Source: Geodermatophilaceae bacterium
GTDB taxonomy: Bacteria > Actinomycetota > Actinomycetes > Mycobacteriales > Geodermatophilaceae
Assembly: GCA_013696785.1 (NCBI GenBank)
Contig: JACCXW010000014.1
Location: forward strand, 1 to 8,766
Direction: 5' to 3'
DNA: 8,766 nt
Below the pieces are notes generated by a model. The model searched no databases. It was not told the origin of the DNA and worked only from the letters and a program-made list of their open reading frames with translations. Positions within the stretch are counted from its first letter, which is position 1; every line of letters starts with the position of its first letter. Shown piece after piece: positions 1-6,147 of the stretch. The translations under genes and the position numbers were made by a program.

Positions 1-639
1 AAGGCCATCGCCGAGGGCAAGGTCGAGCAGCTCACGCTGATCCTCAAGGGTGACGGCTCGGGCTCGGTTGAGGCGCTGGAGGACGCCCTCCTGCAGATCG
101 AGGTCTCCGACGAGGTGGGCCTGCGCGTGGTCCACCGCGGCGTCGGTGGCATCACGCAGGACGACGTCAACCTGGCCTCGGCCACCGACGCGGTCATCAT
201 CGGCTTCAACGTCAGGCCGGAGACCAAGGTCAAGGAGTACGCCGACCGCGAGGGCATCGACGTCCGCTACTACTCGGTCATCTATCAGGCGATCGAGCAG
301 GTGGAGGCGGCCCTCAAGGGCATGCTCAAGCCGGAGTTCGAAGAGGCCCAGCTCGGGACCGCGGAGGTCCGCGAGGTCTTCCGGGTTCCGCGAATTGGCA
401 ACATTGCGGGCTCGCTGGTGCGTTCCGGGGTGATCACGCGCAATAGCAAGGCGCGCCTGGTCCGTGACGGTGTGGTGGTCGCGGACGGTCTAACGGTGGA
501 GTCGCTGCGCCGGTTCAAGGACGACGCCACCGAGGTCCGCGACGGCTACGAGTGCGGTATCGGACTCGGGTCGTTCAACGACATCAAGGTGGACGACGTG
601 ATCGAGACGTTCGAAATGCGTGAGAAGCCGCGCACCTGA
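1..639 (+). CDS. infB: Translation initiation factor IF-2, C-terminal part (5' end outside window)
   Basis: This is the last 212 codons of IF-2, the GTPase that brings fMet-tRNA to the 30S subunit and promotes subunit joining. The reading frame is open from base 1, so the N-terminal region and G domain lie upstream. The visible part starts near the end of the second beta-barrel region and covers domain 3 (from about SGSVEALEDAL, with VVHRGVGGIT and DAVIIGFNVRP) and the C-terminal C2 barrel. That barrel includes RVPRIGNIAGS and the conserved GYECGIGLGSFNDIKVDDVI, which belongs to the fMet-tRNA-binding domain. It ends normally with VIETFEMREKPRT and a TGA. The family assignment is certain. The gene heads the run of translation genes that follows, as in many bacteria (infB, ylxP-like, rbfA, truB). 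Confidence 0.98.
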   Translation, partial: KAIAEGKVEQLTLILKGDGSGSVEALEDALLQIEVSDEVGLRVVHRGVGGITQDDVNLASATDAVIIGFNVRPETKVKEYADREGIDVRYYSVIYQAIEQVEAALKGMLKPEFEEAQLGTAEVREVFRVPRIGNIAGSLVRSGVITRNSKARLVRDGVVVADGLTVESLRRFKDDATEVRDGYECGIGLGSFNDIKVDDVIETFEMREKPRT

Positions 640-703
640 CCGGGAGGCTGCTACGGATCAGCACCGGTCACAGCACGCTACGCAGTGCAGCCACGGATGC
701 GGT

Positions 704-710
704 GGGAGGA
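704..710 (+). promoter_or_regulatory. Shine-Dalgarno site that sets the DUF503 start
   Basis: GGGAGGA lies 3 nt before GTG 714 (4 nt counted from the GGAGG core). An upstream in-frame GTG at 702 overlaps this site and has no good Shine-Dalgarno of its own. The site therefore favours 714 as the start. Confidence 0.6.
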
Positions 711-713
711 ACT

Positions 714-1007
714 GTGTTTACCGGGACGCTCGTCGTCGACGTACTGCTCGGCGACGTGCATTCCCTGAAAGGCAAGCGTGCGGTGGTCCGACCGATCGTG
801 GCGGAGCTGCGCCGCCGGTACGCCGTGTCCGCCGCGGAAGTGGGGGACAACGACCTGCATCGGCGGGCGCAGCTCGGCATCGCCACAGTGGCCGGGGATG
901 CCGCTCATGTGACCGACGTGCTCGACACCTGCGAGCGGTGGGTCGCCGGCCGGCCCGAGGTCGATCTGCTGTCCACCCGTCGGCAGCTGTTCAGTTCCAG
1001 TGATTGA
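714..1007 (+). CDS. DUF503 family protein (YlxP-like)
   Basis: A small soluble protein of 97 residues beginning M(GTG)FTGTLVVDVLLGDVHSLKGK. The family pattern is visible: a hydrophobic first strand, then DVxSLKxKR near residues 13-20, then VAELRRRYxVSxAExGDxDLxxRxxLGIA, and a C-terminal PEVxLLSxRRxL. DUF503 proteins (YlxP in Bacillus) are usually about 90-100 residues long and lie between infB and rbfA, exactly as here. Their function is not firmly established; the location suggests a role near ribosome maturation or translation. GTG 714 was chosen because it follows GGGAGGA and leaves the conserved first strand at the N terminus. A start at GTG 702 would add MGGT. A 74-bp gap separates it from infB, and its TGA lies inside the rbfA Shine-Dalgarno region, so the two genes are probably co-transcribed. 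Confidence 0.9.
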   Translation: MFTGTLVVDVLLGDVHSLKGKRAVVRPIVAELRRRYAVSAAEVGDNDLHRRAQLGIATVAGDAAHVTDVLDTCERWVAGRPEVDLLSTRRQLFSSSD

Positions 1008-1019
1008 GAGGGGTCACCA

Positions 1020-1466
1020 ATGGCAGACGCTCCGCGGGCGCGCAAGCTCGCAGTCCGGATCCGGGAGATCGTGGCGTCCACGCTGGAGATGCAGGTCAAG
1101 GACCCCCGCCTGGGCATGGTGACGATCACCGACACCAGGGTGACGCCGGATCTGCGCGAGGCGACCGTCTTCTACACGGTGTACGGCGACGAGACCGCGC
1201 AGGCGGACAGCGCCACGGCGTTGGAGTCCGCCCGCGGCGTGCTGCGCTCGGCGGTGGGCAAGCAGACCGGCGTGAAGTTCACTCCGACGCTGGCATTCGT
1301 CGCGGACAACGTCCCGGCGATCACCAAGGAACTCGACGACGCGCTGGCCCGAGCGCGGGCCGCCGACGCCGAGCTCGCCCGGGTGCGCAACGGGGCGTCG
1401 TACGCCGGGGATGCCGACCCCTACCGCGCCCCCCGCGAGTCCGAGGACGGCACTGTCCCGCAGTGA
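1020..1466 (+). CDS. rbfA: 30S ribosome-binding factor RbfA
   Basis: A 148-residue RbfA. This KH-like protein binds the 30S subunit and helps mature the 5' end of 16S rRNA; it is needed for cold adaptation in model bacteria. Visible family features are the N-terminal helix with RKLAVRIREIVASTLE, the motif KDPRLGMVTITDTRVTPDLREATVFYTV (about residues 27-54), and the second helix and strand through VGKQTGVKFTPTLAFVADN. The C-terminal tail, with YAGDADPYRAP, is an actinobacterial-type extension. ATG 1020 is preceded by GAGAGGGG at 1006-1013, 6 nt away. The last base triplet before the stop forms GTGA with the stop, which is also the start of the MATE gene. Confidence 0.97.
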   Translation: MADAPRARKLAVRIREIVASTLEMQVKDPRLGMVTITDTRVTPDLREATVFYTVYGDETAQADSATALESARGVLRSAVGKQTGVKFTPTLAFVADNVPAITKELDDALARARAADAELARVRNGASYAGDADPYRAPRESEDGTVPQ

Positions 1467-2776
1467 CCTCCGCCGCCGAGTCGGGTGCTCAGCGCAGCGT
1501 CCTGTCGCTGGCCGTCCCTGCCTTGGCCGTGCTGGCGGCCGAACCGCTGTACCTGTTGGTCGACACCGCCGTCGTGGGGCATCTCGGCTCGGTCTCGCTG
1601 GCCGGGCTCGCCCTCGGCGGCGCGCTGTTCGCGATCGCCGCCGTGCAATTCAATTTCCTGGCGTACGGCACCACCGGACGCGCGGCCCGCTTGCACGGAC
1701 TGGGCAAGCGTTCCGAGGCAGTCGTCGAAGGCGTCCAGGCGTCGTGGCTGGCCCTTGCCATCGGTGTTCTCATGGTGGTCGTCGTCCAGGTGTTCGCGGG
1801 ACCGTTGACCAGTCTGCTTGCCGGCGGGAGCACGACGGCCCAGGGCGCCGCGGAGCAGTGGCTGCGGATCGCCATCCTCGGTGCCCCGTTCGTGTTGCTG
1901 AGCCTGGCCGGCAACGGCTGGATGCGGGGCATCCAGGAGACCAAGCGGCCGTGGCGCTACGTGCTTCTCGCCAATGCGCTGTCCGCCGTGTTCTGCCCTG
2001 TTCTGGTGTACGGCGCCGACTGGGGTCTGCCTGGGTCGGCCGTCGCCAACGTGGTGGCCCAACTCGTCGGCGGGTTGCTCTTCCTCCGAGCATTGCGCCG
2101 GGCCGGTGTGTCGTTGCGGCCGGACCGGACGATCCTGCTCGCCCAGCTCAGGGTCGGCCGTGACCTGACCGCCCGTACCGTCGTCCTGCAGGCCTGTTTC
2201 CTGATAGCCGCCGCGGTCGCCGCCCGACTGGGGACGGCACAGGTCGGCGCACACCAGATCGCTTTGCAGCTCTTCTTCTTTCTCGCCCTGGTGCTGGATT
2301 CCTTCGCGATCGCCGCGCAGGCACTCGTCGGGGAGAGCCTCGGCGCCGGTCGGGTGGAGCAGGCGAGGGCCACCGCCTGGCGGGTGACCCGCTACGGCCT
2401 GGCCGCCGGCGGGTTGGCCGCCGTCGTGTTGCTTGCCGGGTACGACGTGATCCCGAGATTGTTCACCTCAGACGAGGCGGTCGTGGCTCAGGCACACCTG
2501 GTGTGGTGGCTCTTCGCGCTGATGCAACCGTTGGCCGGCATCGTCTTCGCACTGGACGGCGTACTCATGGGGGCCGGCGACGTAGCGTTCCTGCGATCGC
2601 TCACGCTGACCGCCAGCGCGGTCGGCTTCATGCCGCTCCTGCTCCTCACGCTGCCGCTGGATCTCGGGATGCGGGGCGTCTGGTCCGGTCTCGTGCTGCT
2701 CATTGTGATCCGGCTGATCGGCATCGTTTGGCGTGTCCACAGTGGACGGTGGGCGGTCGTGGGGGCGCGCGGATGA
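1463..2776 (+). CDS. MATE family efflux transporter, DinF-like
   Basis: A 437-residue integral membrane protein with about twelve hydrophobic segments arranged as two halves, the usual MATE layout. The N-terminal part carries LAVPALAVLAAEPLYLLVDT and AVVGHLG, the TM1 signature of the DinF branch. Asp34 sits where DinF proteins carry the proton-coupling aspartate of TM1. The second half opens with LQACFLIAAAVAARLGTAQVGAHQIALQLF, a repeat of the same pattern. The family exports cationic drugs or metabolites using H+ or Na+; the substrate here is unknown. GTG 1463 overlaps the rbfA stop by 4 nt (GTGA) and starts just before the first membrane segment. The frame is open further upstream to ATG 1004, but that stretch overlaps rbfA out of frame, is Arg/Gly-rich and does not look like protein. 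Its own TGA overlaps the truB ATG. Confidence 0.92.
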   Translation: MTSAAESGAQRSVLSLAVPALAVLAAEPLYLLVDTAVVGHLGSVSLAGLALGGALFAIAAVQFNFLAYGTTGRAARLHGLGKRSEAVVEGVQASWLALAIGVLMVVVVQVFAGPLTSLLAGGSTTAQGAAEQWLRIAILGAPFVLLSLAGNGWMRGIQETKRPWRYVLLANALSAVFCPVLVYGADWGLPGSAVANVVAQLVGGLLFLRALRRAGVSLRPDRTILLAQLRVGRDLTARTVVLQACFLIAAAVAARLGTAQVGAHQIALQLFFFLALVLDSFAIAAQALVGESLGAGRVEQARATAWRVTRYGLAAGGLAAVVLLAGYDVIPRLFTSDEAVVAQAHLVWWLFALMQPLAGIVFALDGVLMGAGDVAFLRSLTLTASAVGFMPLLLLTLPLDLGMRGVWSGLVLLIVIRLIGIVWRVHSGRWAVVGARG

Positions 2777-3657
2777 GTGTGCGCAGCGGCCTCGTCGTCG
2801 TGGACAAGCCGTCCGGATGGACCTCGCACGACGTGGTCGGGCGGATACGCCGGATCGCCGGCACCCGCCGGGTCGGGCACGCCGGGACGCTGGACCCGAT
2901 GGCGACCGGAGTGCTCGTGCTCGGGGTCGAGCGGGGGACGAAGCTGCTCGGGCATCTCGCCCTCACCGACAAGTCCTACACGGCAACTATCAGGCTGGGG
3001 CAGTCCACGGTCACCGACGACGCCGAGGGAGACGTGCTCAGCGCCGTACCGGTCGACGGGGTGAGCGAGGCGGCAGTGCTGGCCGCGATGGCAGGGCTGA
3101 CGGGGGAGATCGAGCAGGTGCCGTCGCAGGTCAGTGCGATCAAGGTGGACGGCAAGCGCTCCTACGCCCGGGTCCGCGCCGGAGAACGGGTCGTGCTGGC
3201 GCCCCGAGCCGTCACCGTTGCCCGCTTCGACCTGCTCGCGGCCGGCAGCCCGCGCGCCGGCGTACTGGACCTGTCGGTGGAGGTGGACTGCTCGACCGGG
3301 ACGTACGTCCGGGCGCTGGCGCGGGACCTCGGTGAGCGGCTCGGTGTCGGCGGACACCTGACCGCGCTACGGCGTACCCGGGTGGGACCGTTCGGCATCG
3401 GCGCAGCCGTCACCCTGGAAGCGCTCGGCGATGCCTTCGAGCCGGTGCCGATCGGACTGGACGACGCGGTCGCCGGATGCTTCGCCCGCCGGGACGTCGA
3501 CGAGGAGCAGGCGAATTCGGTCCGTCACGGTCGACGGCTCCCGGCGGCAGGGCTGTCGGGGCCGTACGGGGTGTTCGGACCGGACAGCCACGTCATCGCC
3601 CTGATGACCGATCGTGACGGGGTCGCGAAGCCGCTCGTCGTGCTTGCCCCAGCCTGA
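2773..3657 (+). CDS. truB: tRNA pseudouridine(55) synthase TruB
   Basis: A 294-residue TruB that converts uridine 55 in the T-psi-C arm of tRNAs to pseudouridine. The N terminus GLVVVDKPSGWTSHDVV is typical. The catalytic motif GHAGTLDPMATGVL is at residues 35-48, with Asp41 as the nucleophile. The second conserved block VPSQVSAIKVDGKRSYARVRAGE and the third, CSTGTYVRALARDLGERLG followed by GHLTALRRTRVGPF, are complete. The C-terminal 60-70 residues match the actinobacterial TruB C-terminal domain in position and length. ATG 2773 overlaps the MATE stop as ATGA and has only a G-rich stretch upstream, so translation is probably coupled. An in-frame reading extends upstream but lies inside the MATE gene and is a shadow. 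Confidence 0.98.
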   Translation: MSVRSGLVVVDKPSGWTSHDVVGRIRRIAGTRRVGHAGTLDPMATGVLVLGVERGTKLLGHLALTDKSYTATIRLGQSTVTDDAEGDVLSAVPVDGVSEAAVLAAMAGLTGEIEQVPSQVSAIKVDGKRSYARVRAGERVVLAPRAVTVARFDLLAAGSPRAGVLDLSVEVDCSTGTYVRALARDLGERLGVGGHLTALRRTRVGPFGIGAAVTLEALGDAFEPVPIGLDDAVAGCFARRDVDEEQANSVRHGRRLPAAGLSGPYGVFGPDSHVIALMTDRDGVAKPLVVLAPA

Positions 3658-3660
3658 CGC

Positions 3661-3688
3661 GCGGAAGCGGCGCTGATCCGTTATTTTT
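3661..3688 (+). terminator. Possible Rho-independent terminator after truB
   Basis: GCGGA (3661-3665) can pair with TCCGT (3677-3681), one pair being G-U. An inner AGC/GCT stem closes on a GGC loop, and GA is bulged on the 3' side. TATTTTT (3682-3688) follows at once, a striking T-run in such GC-rich DNA. The site lies 4-31 nt past the truB stop. The stem is short and imperfect, and the T-run could instead be the -10 element of an aqpZ promoter. Confidence 0.4.
3682..3687 (+). promoter_or_regulatory. Possible -10 element for aqpZ (TATTTT)
   Basis: TATTTT fits the actinobacterial TANNNT pattern and lies 34 nt before the aqpZ ATG, leaving a leader of about 28 nt. No good -35 hexamer lies at the expected distance. 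The same bases are the T-run of the candidate terminator, so only one reading may be right. The aqpZ ribosome site GTGAGGGG (3708-3715) is 6 nt before ATG 3722, and a CACAT/ATGTG hairpin (3694-3710) sits just ahead of it. Confidence 0.25.
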
Positions 3689-3721
3689 GGCGCCACATCG
3701 TCGTCATGTGAGGGGTCGAAA

Positions 3722-4534
3722 ATGCAGCTGTCTCAGCGGCTCGGCGCTGAGTTCCTCGGTACGTTCTGGCTGGTCTTCGGCGGTTGCGGCAGCGCCGTAC
3801 TGGCCGCTGCGTTCCCCGAGGTAGGCATCGGGCTGCTCGGGGTTTCGCTCGCGTTCGGGCTCACCGTGCTGACGATGGCCTACGCCTTCGGGCACATCTC
3901 GGGCGGTCACTTCAACCCGGCGGTGACGGTCGGCCTCTGGCTCGGACGGCGACTGCCGGCCAAGGACGTGGCGCCCTACATCGTCACGCAGGTGGTCGCC
4001 GCCATCGCGGCCGCCGCGCTGCTGCTGGTCGTCGCCAACGGTTCGCCGACGTACAGTCTGGCCGACAACGGGCTGGCCGCGAACGGGTACGGCGACAAGT
4101 CTCCCGGCGGCTACGGCGTCGCCTCGGCGCTGGTGATCGAGATCGTGCTGACGCTGTTCTTCCTCCTGATCATCCTCGGCGCGACCGATCGCAGGGCACC
4201 CAAGGGCTTCGGGCCGCTGGCCATCGGCCTGTCCCTGACGCTGATCCACCTCATCTCCATCCCGGTCACGAACACGTCGGTGAACCCGGCCCGCTCGACC
4301 GGACCGGCGCTGTTCGTCGACGGCGCGCTGCCGCAGCTGTGGCTGTTCTGGTTGGCGCCGCTGGCCGGCGCGGTGATCGCTGGGCTCGCGTATCGCTTCA
4401 TCACCGGGGAGACCGGCCAGGAGGCCATTGCCGGAGAGGCGCAGGACGTCCCCGCGTCCGACATGTCCATCGGTGACCTACCGGTGGCTCCGAAGGACAG
4501 GGGGACGGCGCCGGGCAGCAGCGATCGGCGGTGA
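3722..4534 (+). CDS. aqpZ: Aquaporin Z-type water channel (MIP family)
   Basis: A 270-residue MIP channel with six membrane segments and two NPA half-helices: HFNPAVT (Asn65) and SVNPARSTGPALF (Asn188). The four selectivity-filter positions match those of E. coli AqpZ: Phe45, His176, Thr185 and Arg191. The narrow Phe/His pair indicates a water-selective pore rather than a glycerol facilitator. The N terminus, SQRLGAEFLGTFWLVFGGCGSAVLA, is also AqpZ-like. Length differs from the usual 230 or so residues because of a hydrophilic tail from about residue 231, after YRFITGETG, rich in Asp, Pro and Gly. ATG 3722 has a good Shine-Dalgarno. The stop TGA overlaps the GTG start of the next membrane protein, so the two are probably made together. 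It lies in a block that separates truB from ribF. Confidence 0.96.
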   Translation: MQLSQRLGAEFLGTFWLVFGGCGSAVLAAAFPEVGIGLLGVSLAFGLTVLTMAYAFGHISGGHFNPAVTVGLWLGRRLPAKDVAPYIVTQVVAAIAAAALLLVVANGSPTYSLADNGLAANGYGDKSPGGYGVASALVIEIVLTLFFLLIILGATDRRAPKGFGPLAIGLSLTLIHLISIPVTNTSVNPARSTGPALFVDGALPQLWLFWLAPLAGAVIAGLAYRFITGETGQEAIAGEAQDVPASDMSIGDLPVAPKDRGTAPGSSDRR

Positions 4535-5208
4535 CGGGCGCTCGGTGGTGGCATCTGCTGACCGCCGCCGTCTCCGGGTCCGCGCTCGTGCTGCAGCTGG
4601 CAATCGTCCTGGCCAGCGACAACGACACGGCCATCGTCCGGTTGGTACGGCTGCTCAGCTTCTTCACGATCCAGAGCAACATCATCGTGACCGCTGTCGC
4701 GCTGACGCTGGTCATCCGACCGGATCGCGACGGGCAGTTGTGGCAGATCGCCCGGCTGGCGGCGCTGGTCTGCATCACGGTGACCGGCATCGTCTACGTG
4801 ACCGTGCTGCGGGGGTTGGTGGAGCTCACCCCGGCCGGGCGGGTCGCCGACACCGGGCTGCACTACCTGACGCCGCTGCTCGTGGTCGTCGGCTGGCTGG
4901 CCTTCGGGCCGAGGCCGCGGATCGGCGTACGGGTCATCGTGGCGACCATGCTGTACCCCGCGCTGTGGCTGGCGTACACGCTGAGCCGTGGTGAGCTGAC
5001 TGACGAGTACCCGTATCCGTTCGTCGACGTCACCGCCGAGGGATACGCCGCGGTCGCCCTGAACTGCGTCGTTGTGACGGCGCTCTTCCTGGCCGTGGCA
5101 GGCATCTACTTGTGGCTGGACACCAGGCTCAGAGCGGCGCCGAGTTCGCCAGCAGGGCCGCGCGCCACGCCCGCTCGCCGCCGGGGCCGGCGGCCGTCTC
5201 GCCGATGA
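4531..5208 (+). CDS. Pr6Pr family membrane protein (six predicted helices)
   Basis: A 225-residue polytopic membrane protein. Hydrophobic segments lie near residues 8-28, 43-62, 73-93, 110-126, 133-152 and 173-196. Conserved-looking motifs are FFTIQSN (44-50), HYLTP (111-115) and YPALWLAY (142-149), which I recognise as the Pr6Pr pattern; its biochemical role is not established. GTG 4531 overlaps the aquaporin stop (GTGA) and has no close Shine-Dalgarno, which implies coupling. The final 26 residues or so, after the last helix and LDTRL, are Pro/Ala/Arg-rich and end with a run of arginines. This tail is encoded by the 80 bp that also encode the end of the hydrolase on the other strand, so it may be a late-added, poorly constrained extension. 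Confidence 0.82.
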   Translation: MTGARWWHLLTAAVSGSALVLQLAIVLASDNDTAIVRLVRLLSFFTIQSNIIVTAVALTLVIRPDRDGQLWQIARLAALVCITVTGIVYVTVLRGLVELTPAGRVADTGLHYLTPLLVVVGWLAFGPRPRIGVRVIVATMLYPALWLAYTLSRGELTDEYPYPFVDVTAEGYAAVALNCVVVTALFLAVAGIYLWLDTRLRAAPSSPAGPRATPARRRGRRPSRR

Positions 5209-6055
5209 AGCCGCGCAGCGTGTCGACGAAGCGGTCCGGCTCGTCACACTGCGGAAAGTGGCCAGATCGCTCGAAGACGCTGAGCCGACTGTCCGGAACC
5301 GCTTCGTGCGCCGCGTACCCATGCAAGACGGGGATGACCGAGTCCTGCTCGCCCCAGACCAGCAGCAATGGCTTACCGGCGAGCAGGTAGAACCGGTCGC
5401 CGCCGTGGACCCGTTGGCCGCCGACGTCGACCACGCTGCGGGCGGTGTGGACAAAGGCGGTGCGGGTCTCGCGGTCCGTCAGCGAAGCCAGCGCATAGGC
5501 CACCTGCGTCATCCCGGGGGCAATCCGGATCGGCAGCACCGCGAGCGCCCGGCCGACCGTTCGGTTGATCGCGCTGCCGATCCCGCGCGTGCGGGGGTTG
5601 AAGATCAGCGGTAGGACGTACTCGGCCGCGGGCAGGGTGACCGCCCGCAACGCGATGGAGACGTCCCGGCCGAGACCCCCCGAATCGACCAGGACCAGGC
5701 GCTGGACGAGTTGCGGGTACTGGTACAGGAACTGCATCGCCACCCCGCCGCCCAGGCTGTGCCCCACGATGGTGGCCGAGTCGATGTCGAGGGCGACCAG
5801 CAGATCACGGGCCAGGCTGGCGAAGGCGCCGAGGGAGTAGTCACCGGCCGGCTTCTCCGACTCGCCGTGCCCGAGCATGTCCGGGGCGATCACGCGGTGG
5901 TCGGCGCCGAGACGTTGCAGTGTCTCCTCCCAGCAACCTGAGCTGCTGGCAAGACCGTGCAGCAGTAGCACGGTCGGTCCGCTGTCACCGGCCGAGCGGT
6001 AGCTGAGCCGGTGGCCGTGGAGGCTAACCACATCCGTGCGGACCCCGTTACTCAC
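5129..6055 (-). CDS. Alpha/beta hydrolase fold protein
   Basis: A 308-residue alpha/beta hydrolase without a signal peptide. The order of elements is: strand and oxyanion region VLLLHGLASSS (29-39); APDMLGHGESEKP (57-69); nucleophile elbow VGHSLGGG with Ser100; a helical cap region (about 130-225); WGEQDSVIP with Asp238; and SGHFP with His266. The triad is therefore complete. The pattern VGHSLGGGVAMQFLYQYPQL strongly recalls uncharacterised mycobacterial hydrolases such as Rv2715 (from memory, not searched). Substrate is unknown; esterase, lipase or C-C hydrolase are all possible. The frame is open to TTG 6064, but GTG 6055 is preferred because TAGGTT lies 7 nt before it, as in leaderless actinobacterial genes. 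It is transcribed towards the Pr6Pr gene, overlaps its 3' end, and is divergent from ilvE. Confidence 0.9.
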   Translation of the reverse strand: MSNGVRTDVVSLHGHRLSYRSAGDSGPTVLLLHGLASSSGCWEETLQRLGADHRVIAPDMLGHGESEKPAGDYSLGAFASLARDLLVALDIDSATIVGHSLGGGVAMQFLYQYPQLVQRLVLVDSGGLGRDVSIALRAVTLPAAEYVLPLIFNPRTRGIGSAINRTVGRALAVLPIRIAPGMTQVAYALASLTDRETRTAFVHTARSVVDVGGQRVHGGDRFYLLAGKPLLLVWGEQDSVIPVLHGYAAHEAVPDSRLSVFERSGHFPQCDEPDRFVDTLRGFIGETAAGPGGERAWRAALLANSAPL

Positions 6056-6062
6056 GTGTAGC

Positions 6063-6068
6063 AACCTA
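6063..6068 (-). promoter_or_regulatory. -10 element for a probably leaderless hydrolase transcript
   Basis: On the - strand TAGGTT (TANNNT pattern) ends 7 nt before GTG 6055. That distance would place the transcription start at or next to the start codon. Only a weak AGG is available as a ribosome site (9 nt upstream, inside this same hexamer), which also fits a leaderless mRNA. No convincing -35 was seen. Confidence 0.45.
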
Positions 6069-6114
6069 GTCGGCCGGCCGCGGACCCGCGCAGGACGCCG
6101 GACCGCGGCGCGGC

Positions 6115-6120
6115 TACGGT
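6115..6120 (+). promoter_or_regulatory. Candidate -10 element for ilvE (TACGGT)
   Basis: TACGGT fits TANNNT and lies 27 nt before GTG 6148. A start about 7 nt downstream gives a leader of about 20 nt containing the strong ribosome site AGGAGG (6137-6142, 5 nt before the GTG). The -35 region at about 6091-6098 is weak. Together with the - strand element it makes the 92-bp gap a divergent promoter region. Confidence 0.35.
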
Positions 6121-6147
6121 GATCGCGCGGACAACGAGGAGGAGCGG

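Noticed and set aside
1004..1462. Upstream extension of the MATE reading frame to ATG 1004
   Set aside because: It overlaps rbfA out of frame, is Arg/Gly-rich, and MATE proteins start just before their first membrane segment.
1421..2254. Long open frames on the - strand opposite the MATE gene
   Set aside because: They are antisense shadows caused by GC-rich codon bias, with low-complexity Arg/Gly/His-rich translations and no family motif.
4111..5454. A 447-codon - strand open frame across aqpZ and the Pr6Pr gene
   Set aside because: It runs opposite two recognised membrane protein genes and partly over the hydrolase in another frame; its translation is Arg/Pro/Gln/Ser-rich with no motif.
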